From JBASNZ01 sp049657775 (lineage in GTDB: Bacteria > Actinomycetota > Coriobacteriia > Anaerosomatales > Anaerosomataceae): a DNA stretch of 13,522 nt. The position numbers were made by a program, and so were the translations under genes. Where the stretch lies: NCBI GenBank assembly GCA_049657775.1, contig JBASNZ010000053.1:1-13522 (forward strand), given 5' to 3'. The notes beneath the pieces were generated by a model. That model worked only from the letters and a program-made list of their open reading frames with translations, made no database searches and was not told where the DNA came from. Below, one piece after another: positions 7,341 to 13,522 of this stretch; position 1 is the stretch's first letter, and each line of letters opens with the position of its first letter.

Positions 7341-7549
7341 GGCTATAGGCCGCGTTCCGTCGAGGCAGGGGTACTCGCCGGGGCGCGGCCTGGCTATTCC
7401 CCTGAGGCGCGAACCTTGACCAGCGTCCATCCCGCTCAAGGTATGCATTTCAGGGAAGCCGATCCTTGCGTCGATTTCAACATTCTGGTTCCCTTGGGGT
7501 AACGGTTCTAATGCGGGCTGGGGAGTCCGCAGAAGAGGGGGGCTCTCGT
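7325..7549 (+). promoter_or_regulatory. Gene-free ftsZ-rhs interval / potentially structured leader
   Basis: These 225 bases hold no convincing gene but several inverted repeats. GGCCGCG (7348-7354) pairs with CGCGGCC (7384-7390) over a 29-nt loop. ACCTTGA (7413-7419) pairs with TCAAGGT (7436-7442), and GCG/CGC extends it inward after a 3-nt bulge. AGGGAA (7452-7457) pairs with TTCCCT (7489-7494). TGCGGGCT (7512-7519) pairs with AGTCCGCA (7524-7531) over a GGGG loop, 3 nt before the ribosome site. TTGACC (7416-7421) could be a -35, but no good -10 lies at normal spacing. I recognise no known riboswitch class. The region probably contains the rhs promoter and 5' leader. Confidence 0.4.
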
Positions 7550-10500
7550 ATGCGCCACGCCCGGGGGATCTTTGGCCGCGCAGTATCGCTCGCGATCTCG
7601 ATCACGCTCGTACTCAGCCTCGTCCAGGTCGCGCCCGCGTATGCGGCCCCGCCCGAACAACCGCCAGCCCGCCGGGAACTCGTGGACAAGCGCACGGCAT
7701 CCTCTCGCACGTGGGACAACCGAGACGGCACATACACCTACGAGAGCTACCTCGATCCCATCCACTTCCGTAACCCGGCATCAGGGTTCTTCGAGGAGAT
7801 CGACTCGTCGCTCGTTGAGACCGTGACCGCAGACGGCAAGGGCTACAAGAACCGTCGCAACGGCTTCGCGGTCTTCTTGCCGGAGACGGTCGCGGAGCAG
7901 CCGGTCTCGATATCAGACGAGCTCGGCTCGATCCGATTGCGTCCCAAGGGGCGTCTCGGTGAGCCGCCGGTGCACGAGGCGTACGAGGAGACATCCGTTC
8001 CCACACCCATGACCGGCAACTCGCGGAGCTACCAGCACGCTTTCGGTGGCGCCGACATCGAGTACGACTCCGTCGCGCGCGGCCTCAAAGAGACCATCGT
8101 CCTTCGATCCAACATCGGCAAGAACACGTTCTCCTTCGATCTGGACTGCCCGGGATTCACGCCCTCGCTCGAGGCGTCGGGCTCGATCACGTTCACGTCG
8201 AATGCGACCGGTGCCGTGCGCTTCGAGATGGTGCCGCCGTACATGGAGGACTCGGCTGCAGAGCCCGCGTATTCAACCGCGGTGCACTACGAACTCGAGA
8301 GCCTGGGCGTGAACTGGCGCCTCGACGTCGTAGCCGACGAGGGCTGGCTCGCGGATCCTGCGCGCGTGTACCCGGTACGAATCGACCCGACGACGTACTG
8401 GACGTACACGCATTGGAACTACGACGCGTACGTCTCTGATGCGAACAAGACGATCAACTACGGCTACGAGACCCAGGCGCGCGTGGGCCGGCACAACGCG
8501 ATCTCAACTGGCATCACGCGCACCTATTTGAAGCCGGACCTCACCGGCCTTACCGGCGAGATCTCCGTGCTCTCGGCGCGCCTCGAGGCGTACTGCTACG
8601 ACCGGGCTGCTTCGAGCGGCACCTCCCGCGTGAACTGTTCGTTCGCGTCTGGCTCGTGGACCGAGGGCGGCATCACGTGGAACAACCAGCCCGTGGCAAG
8701 CTACGTCACGTACGACGATGTGGCCGAAGGCGAGTGGGGTGCCTGGAACGTGACCGGGGTGGTCCAGAACTACGTGCTCGGGCTTTCCACCAACAACGGC
8801 TTCCGCCTGAGTTCTTCTGCCGAGGCCTCGGACATGACGCTTTGCCGCTTCTACACGTGGGAGGCGAACTCGAGCGGACCGAGGCTTGTGGTGAACTACA
8901 CCTCCGAGCCCGACGTCGAGATCCTCTCGCCATCGCCTCAAGTCCCGGTGAGAAGCGACGCCACCACCATCCACGCGCATGTGCGGTACGCGGACGCGAG
9001 CGGCAAGCGGCTCTCCGCCATCCAGGCGCAGGTCGCCTCGAGCGTGACCGCGCCCACCATCGTGAGCGACACGGGAAGCGTGCAGACCACGGCGCCCGTG
9101 GTGGCGCTGCCGGTGCCCTCAGGGGGCTGGGTCACATCGGCACGCTACTGGATCCGCGCCCGCGCATGGGGTGAGGGAGACGAGGGGCTCGAGGACTACT
9201 CGGCGCCGTCTGACTGGACCGAGTGGCAACCCTTCGAGTTCGAATCGCTTACTGCGTCCAACGATGGTCAGGGTCAGCTGCCGTGGCGGCTGACCGAGCC
9301 GATCGGCGCGGGCCTGTCGGTCGATCTCACCACGGGGAACGTTGTCGGCTCCCGGGCCGACGTATCCTTCCCCGCCCTCGGCGGCGCGCTCACCTACGGC
9401 GCAACCTACTGCTCGACGAGGACTGCCGATGCCGGACTCGGTAAGGGCTGGAAGCTCGCTGCGCCCGAGCTCTCGGCCGGCGCGCAGAAGGCGCCGAATG
9501 CGAGTTTCGAGAGCGCGGATTCGTACGGCAACCCCGTGGGATGGACGTGGTCTTGGGACCCCGTGACGGCTGTCGCCAACTACTGGCAGCCGCCGCCTGA
9601 TGGCACCAAGTACCTCATGATCGGCCAGAACCCGGCAAACGGCTTCTTCAGTGCGTCGGTGTCAAACAACGCCGGCGGCACGTCCGGGATGAAGGTGTAC
9701 CCGGGCGAGCGTGTGAGTGCGTCGGTGAAGGTGCTCACGTACCAACTCACGCCGGACACCTCGCAATCCGAGTATGGCGCGCTCATGAAGCTGCACTTCT
9801 ACGATTCCGCGGGAACCCTTCTCAAGACGCTCGTCTCCGAGGGCTACACGTGCTACGACACGGCGTCTTCGAACACGTGGCGCACGATCGCGCTCGAAGG
9901 CGAGGTGCCTGAAGGCGCCTACTACGTCAAGCTCAACTTGGAGTCGAGGAACATCAAGGGCTACGCGTACTTCGACCAAGTCGTGCTCGACGATCGCGAG
10001 CTCGCCTTCACAGACGGCGACGGTACCGCGCGCACGCTGCAGCAGACCGGCGACGGGGAGTACTCACTCGACCCGCTCGAGCCGTCGGTCGCGTTCAGTC
10101 ACGTGAACGTCGCACGTGGCGCCGAAGGGAGAACGAGCGCTGGCACGGCCGTGACCGAGGGAACCGACGGCGTCATCAACGACATCGCCTCTCTGGCGAA
10201 CTACGACACGGTGGCATGGAACGCTGACGGCAGCGCCTACCTGGAATACACACTCGAGCATGCACAGGTCCTTGAGGGCACCGACATCTACTTCTACGAG
10301 CAGGAGGACACGACCCCGCGCAGGTACACCTACCGGGTGCTCACGTCGAGTGACGGGGTGACCTTCACGCAAGCGTATCCGGCCGCTGCCGGCACGAACG
10401 CGACTGCCATGGGCTGGGCGAAGGTGTCGTTCACACCGAGGCGCGTGAAGGCCGTCCGTATCGTCGCGATCGGCAACACCGAGAACACGGGCTTCCATGT

Positions 10501-13300
10501 GGCCGAGCTCGAATGCCGGCAGACACGGCTCGGCGATGCGGTCGTGTGCTTCGATGCGAACGGTCGGCTCGAAGCCACGGGCGACCTTTCTGGCAACCCG
10601 GTCGCGTATTCCTACGACGCCTCCGGCAACATCGGCCTTGTGAAGGACTTGAGCGTGACCGCTGCGGTCAAGGCGATCGATCCGGTGTGGAGCGCGGGGA
10701 CCCTCTCCCGCGTCGACTACAAGGGAGTGAATTCGTCTGGTCAGGCCTCGACCGAGACCGGCATCGTCACGTTTGCGACCGTCGGCAGCGAATACCGCAT
10801 CAACCGCACGCTCGGCGGGCAGACCGTGCCGGTGGCGACCTACACGTACGACGCCGCAGGCCGCATCATCGGTGCGAAGGACGCGACCGGTATCGGGTAC
10901 CGCATCGAGTACAGCGCAAGCACGGGCAAGGTATACAAGGTCTACACAAGCGGTGTGCCGACCGAGACCGTGACGAGCTTCACATACGGGTCCGATTACA
11001 CGGATGCGAGTCTCAGCGGCAACGGCCTTGTCGCCGCCAAGCGTCGCGTGTCGTACTCGTCTGCCCTCGGCAACCAGCCCGTGAGCATCCGGGTCGATTC
11101 GACGGACAACCCTGACCTCGTGACGTCGCTTGCCTACGATGAGTACGGGCAACTCTGGAAGACGACCGATCCGCTCGGTCGCGTGACCCGCACCGAGCGT
11201 GACGGGCGCGGTCTACCGATCGTGACGGCGCGCGACAGCGCGTCGGGGACCGTCTTGGAACAGACGGTGACGTACTACGACGACGGGCATGTGGTCGAGA
11301 GCCGCGATCAGAAGGACAACGCCTCAACGGTCACGTACGACGACGCGTGGAGGGTACTGAACGCCCAGCAGGTCGTCACCGATGTCGCGGGCGAGGGCGA
11401 GAGCGCGGATGCCCGGACCTACGACGGGTGGGGGAACCAGATCACGAGCTCCGCGCCCGGATCGACGACATACAACCTGCTCAGAAACGGCACCTTCGAG
11501 ATCGACCCGCTCATCACCGGCAACGGGTGGGATGGACCACGGGGGCTTGAGCCACTGTGGGTGGGCGCCACCCAGGACTATCTCGGCGGCCACGGCCTGG
11601 AGCTCAGCAGTTACAGTGGCGCCTCGTTCATCACCTCAGATGAGATATCCGTGCTCCACGACAAGACGTACTCGCTTTCCGCGTGGATGCAGAACTGGGG
11701 ACAGGTCATCGTCGTCGAGTACGACAATGACCACCACTTCGCCGGCACGTACACCGTGCTCCAGTCGGTGAGCCCCGGCAGTGGCAGCGGCGATGAGCTC
11801 CAACTCAGGCGTGTGAGCGCGAATTACCGCGTCCGCGAAGGCGTTGAGTTCGTCCGCATCCGACCCTACGCTCTCGCCGAGGGCGGTTTCTCAGTCGACA
11901 ACGTCCGATTCGAGCTCGCGAACACCGCGTGTGCGGATTCGTACACGGAAAACGAGTCGATGGAGCAAGTCTCAGGCGGACTGCCGCGCGCCTGGCTCAG
12001 GCGGGGCAGCTCACATACGACCGCCATCCACGAGGCAGACACCGACGAGCGGGAGGCAGGCGCGACGTCGGCGCACATAGGCCACACCACGACTTCAGCA
12101 GACGGTTACTTCTGCTCAGACGTGCTTACTGTGGGGGCCGGTGAGCGCTACACGGTGTCGGCCTCGCTCAAGACCAAGGATTCCAAAGGTGGAGCCAAGG
12201 TGCGCGTGCGTTACCTGGATGCACAAGGCGTCGAGATGGCCACTGCGGGTCAAGACGTCACGAACGGACTCGTGAAAGGCACGAAGGACTGGTGCCGCTA
12301 CGTGACGCAGGTGACGGTTCCCGCGGGTGCCGCCAAGATGCGGATCTACTTCGATCATGCGGCAGGCGGCGGGGACGCCTGGGCAGATGCGGTCGTCATC
12401 ACACCGGCATCCGGTATCTCGCAGACCGGGTTCGATGCTACCACGCACGCGTACTCCGTCGTGGCGACCGATGTCACAGGCGTGGTCGCGAACACGGTCT
12501 TCGATGCGCGCGGACGCGCGACGGACGTGTCGATCAAGCCCGCAGGCGGCGTGACGACCGCGCTCACGGAGCGCGACTACGACTCGCTCGACCGCATGAC
12601 CAGAGTCGAGACGGCGCCTGGCTCCGGCTTTGGCATCATCGCGAACTTCACCTACGATGCTGCCGGGCGCTTGAAGACCCTCACCGGCCCCGCGAGCACC
12701 ACCACGACTGTCACGTACGACGCCGCAGGCCGCGTGACGGGTGTCGTGAGCCCGACGGACATCCGCACCAAGACGCTCTACGACGGCCTCGGGCGCACAT
12801 CTGCGGTGCTCGCTCCCGCGCAGGGTGCTGAGCCCACCCGCACGATCTCGAGCGTGGTCTACGACGGACTCTCGCGCCCGAAGACCACGACGACCTATGC
12901 CGAGAACGGCACGGTCTTCTCCACCCGTACGCTCACGTACGACCTCGGCTCGCGCATCACGGCCGAGTCGCTCACCGGAGCCGTGCCCGCGAGCGCCAGT
13001 ACGGTCTATGACGATCTCGACCGCGTGACCACGCGCACGGAGTCCGGCCCGGCCGGCACCTCGACCTTCGCGCACACCTACGACCCCGCCTCGCTTCCGC
13101 TCACTTCTCGCCTGACGGCCTTCGGCGAGAGCGCGACGACCACGATGACGTACGCCACGACGAACGAGCTCGCGAAGATCACCTCGGAGGGCCGTGACTG
13201 GCACGTGGCCTACGCGGGCTCAGGCGGTCTTTCAGCATCTGGTCCACGCTATCGATCCACACGCGCTCCTTCGACATCTACGGGCGCCTCGAGGCCGTGA
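7550..13300 (+). CDS. Large secreted RHS/YD-repeat protein with DNRLRE and carbohydrate-binding-like modules, frame broken near the 3' end
   Basis: The 1916 residues begin with a signal peptide (about 1-32, cleavage after AYA). Then come a WapA-like segment (DGTYTYESYLDPIHF), a DNRLRE-type beta domain (about 289-450; SGSWTEGGITWNNQP), an Ig-like stretch (about 450-565), an RHS entry segment (VDLTTGNVVGSRADVSFPAL, about 585-645), a CBM4/9-like jelly roll (about 647-820), an F5/8-type discoidin-like domain (about 851-992), YD repeats (about 992-1310; YTYDAAGRI), two more jelly-roll modules (about 1311-1460 and 1462-1622), and YD repeats again (about 1624-1884). YD repeats normally wrap into a shell, often around a C-terminal toxin. 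The ATG has GAGGGG at 7535-7540. In-frame TTG 7466 and ATG 7511 would bury the signal peptide. After about residue 1894 the frame gives non-family sequence up to TGA 13298-13300, so the true protein probably continues in the -1 frame. Domain calls are by eye. Confidence 0.88.
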   Translation: MRHARGIFGRAVSLAISITLVLSLVQVAPAYAAPPEQPPARRELVDKRTASSRTWDNRDGTYTYESYLDPIHFRNPASGFFEEIDSSLVETVTADGKGYKNRRNGFAVFLPETVAEQPVSISDELGSIRLRPKGRLGEPPVHEAYEETSVPTPMTGNSRSYQHAFGGADIEYDSVARGLKETIVLRSNIGKNTFSFDLDCPGFTPSLEASGSITFTSNATGAVRFEMVPPYMEDSAAEPAYSTAVHYELESLGVNWRLDVVADEGWLADPARVYPVRIDPTTYWTYTHWNYDAYVSDANKTINYGYETQARVGRHNAISTGITRTYLKPDLTGLTGEISVLSARLEAYCYDRAASSGTSRVNCSFASGSWTEGGITWNNQPVASYVTYDDVAEGEWGAWNVTGVVQNYVLGLSTNNGFRLSSSAEASDMTLCRFYTWEANSSGPRLVVNYTSEPDVEILSPSPQVPVRSDATTIHAHVRYADASGKRLSAIQAQVASSVTAPTIVSDTGSVQTTAPVVALPVPSGGWVTSARYWIRARAWGEGDEGLEDYSAPSDWTEWQPFEFESLTASNDGQGQLPWRLTEPIGAGLSVDLTTGNVVGSRADVSFPALGGALTYGATYCSTRTADAGLGKGWKLAAPELSAGAQKAPNASFESADSYGNPVGWTWSWDPVTAVANYWQPPPDGTKYLMIGQNPANGFFSASVSNNAGGTSGMKVYPGERVSASVKVLTYQLTPDTSQSEYGALMKLHFYDSAGTLLKTLVSEGYTCYDTASSNTWRTIALEGEVPEGAYYVKLNLESRNIKGYAYFDQVVLDDRELAFTDGDGTARTLQQTGDGEYSLDPLEPSVAFSHVNVARGAEGRTSAGTAVTEGTDGVINDIASLANYDTVAWNADGSAYLEYTLEHAQVLEGTDIYFYEQEDTTPRRYTYRVLTSSDGVTFTQAYPAAAGTNATAMGWAKVSFTPRRVKAVRIVAIGNTENTGFHVAELECRQTRLGDAVVCFDANGRLEATGDLSGNPVAYSYDASGNIGLVKDLSVTAAVKAIDPVWSAGTLSRVDYKGVNSSGQASTETGIVTFATVGSEYRINRTLGGQTVPVATYTYDAAGRIIGAKDATGIGYRIEYSASTGKVYKVYTSGVPTETVTSFTYGSDYTDASLSGNGLVAAKRRVSYSSALGNQPVSIRVDSTDNPDLVTSLAYDEYGQLWKTTDPLGRVTRTERDGRGLPIVTARDSASGTVLEQTVTYYDDGHVVESRDQKDNASTVTYDDAWRVLNAQQVVTDVAGEGESADARTYDGWGNQITSSAPGSTTYNLLRNGTFEIDPLITGNGWDGPRGLEPLWVGATQDYLGGHGLELSSYSGASFITSDEISVLHDKTYSLSAWMQNWGQVIVVEYDNDHHFAGTYTVLQSVSPGSGSGDELQLRRVSANYRVREGVEFVRIRPYALAEGGFSVDNVRFELANTACADSYTENESMEQVSGGLPRAWLRRGSSHTTAIHEADTDEREAGATSAHIGHTTTSADGYFCSDVLTVGAGERYTVSASLKTKDSKGGAKVRVRYLDAQGVEMATAGQDVTNGLVKGTKDWCRYVTQVTVPAGAAKMRIYFDHAAGGGDAWADAVVITPASGISQTGFDATTHAYSVVATDVTGVVANTVFDARGRATDVSIKPAGGVTTALTERDYDSLDRMTRVETAPGSGFGIIANFTYDAAGRLKTLTGPASTTTTVTYDAAGRVTGVVSPTDIRTKTLYDGLGRTSAVLAPAQGAEPTRTISSVVYDGLSRPKTTTTYAENGTVFSTRTLTYDLGSRITAESLTGAVPASASTVYDDLDRVTTRTESGPAGTSTFAHTYDPASLPLTSRLTAFGESATTTMTYATTNELAKITSEGRDWHVAYAGSGGLSASGPRYRSTRAPSTSTGASRP
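10843..10864 (+). repeat. 22-bp exact direct repeat, copy 1 (YD motif)
   Basis: This copy encodes a TYDAAGR motif and is identical base for base to 12712-12733. The repeat begins CACGTACGACGCC and ends GCAGGCCGC. The two copies are almost 1.9 kb apart, on either side of the two later carbohydrate-binding-like modules. Confidence 0.75.
12712..12733 (+). repeat. 22-bp exact direct repeat, copy 2 (YD motif)
   Basis: Identical to 10843-10864 and in the same reading phase, encoding TYDAAGR. It lies in the second YD-repeat block. Selection on the motif alone would let the third codon positions vary, so exact identity may reflect recent duplication or exchange, or just biased codon use. Confidence 0.75.
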
Positions 13301-13522
13301 GACTCGGCTTCAAGTACCCGGACCAGGCGTACCACACCGATCTCGCCGAGTCCGTGCTTGCCTACGACTCCCGCGGCCGCATCGCGTCTCACCGTATGCT
13401 CTCGAGCACGCTCGATGCCTCCGAGACCTTCGGCTATGACACCGCCGACCGCCTCACGACCTGGAGCCGCACCGGACTTGGCGCCTCAAGCGCGACGTAT
13501 GCCTACGACTCATCGGGCAACC
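13231..13522 (+). CDS. Frame-shifted continuation of the RHS/YD-repeat protein (3' end outside window)
   Basis: Reading from 13231 in the frame one base back from the upstream gene gives an open, YD-like protein to the end of the window: SFDIYGRLEAV, then ESVLAYDSRGRIAS, then TFGYDTADRLTTWSR, then ATYAYDSSGN. These are canonical YD units spaced like those upstream, so this is the same protein after a net loss of one base. The most economical site is the TTT run at 13230-13232: a fourth T would give GGLFSIWS and join both frames with no stop. It has no start codon or ribosome site of its own. The gene is either a recent pseudogene or carries a sequencing or assembly error. The window ends before any RHS core or C-terminal tip can be seen. 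Confidence 0.8.

Noticed and set aside
7348..7390. GGCCGCG/CGCGGCC inverted repeat as the main ftsZ terminator
   Set aside because: The 29-nt loop is large, pairing inside it is weak, and no T-run follows. Noted only as part of the interval.
7450..7531. Cyclic-di-GMP-type riboswitch before the RHS gene
   Set aside because: The conserved core elements of the known class I and II motifs are not visible. Only generic hairpins can be supported.
7466..7549. TTG 7466 or ATG 7511 as the RHS start
   Set aside because: Either would put a charged extension before an otherwise standard signal peptide. ATG 7550 has GAGGGG 9 nt upstream and begins MRHARGIFGR, a normal signal-peptide start.
10064..11152. 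362-codon minus-strand open frame opposite the RHS gene (a similar one at 12116-13204)
   Set aside because: Composition is dominated by Arg, Gly, His and Val and no family is recognisable. Both lie opposite clear YD-repeat coding.
13194..13439. 81-codon plus-strand open frame over the RHS frameshift
   Set aside because: It is the third frame, rich in Arg, His and Pro, without YD motifs. The -1 frame is the real continuation.

Overview
This high-GC window reads almost entirely in one direction (+). Positions 1-7324 hold the peptidoglycan-synthesis and division (dcw) cluster, in the order murD (3' end only) - ftsW - murG - murC - murB - ftsQ - ftsZ. Positions 7550-13522 hold one very large secreted RHS/YD-repeat protein gene that runs off the right edge.

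Organism: GC-rich third positions, GTG starts, no ftsA between ftsQ and ftsZ, and a long basic/Ser-rich cytoplasmic tail on FtsQ suggest a Gram-positive-type actinobacterium. Having murB inside the cluster between murC and ftsQ is unlike Streptomyces or Mycobacterium. It points (inference only) to a deep-branching class such as Coriobacteriia and relatives. No rRNA or marker beyond dcw is present to settle this.

Layout: the genes from murD to ftsQ are tightly packed. There is a 6-bp gap between murD and ftsW, an 89-bp out-of-phase ftsW/murG overlap, an ATGA murG/murC overlap, a 4- or 10-bp murC/murB overlap and a 56-bp murB/ftsQ overlap. They should be co-transcribed and translationally coupled. 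MurC, MurB and MurD build the UDP-MurNAc-peptide precursor, MurG makes lipid II, FtsW polymerises it at the septum, FtsQ connects the divisome, and FtsZ forms the ring. ftsZ is separated from ftsQ by a 135-bp AT-rich island with promoter-like elements, so it probably also has its own transcription.

After ftsZ the usual division-gene continuation is absent from the window. A 225-bp gene-free leader with several potential hairpins leads into the RHS protein. That protein has a signal peptide, a DNRLRE-type domain, an RHS amino-terminal segment, carbohydrate-binding-like and discoidin-like modules, YD repeats, two more carbohydrate-binding-like modules and more YD repeats. Its frame is broken near 13230 by an apparent one-base loss. 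YD-repeat coding continues in the -1 frame to the end of the window, so the C-terminal core and any toxin tip lie outside. The cell-division genes look ordinary. The unusual material is the RHS gene, its leader, and the long gene overlaps. I do not see a clearly new biological system here.
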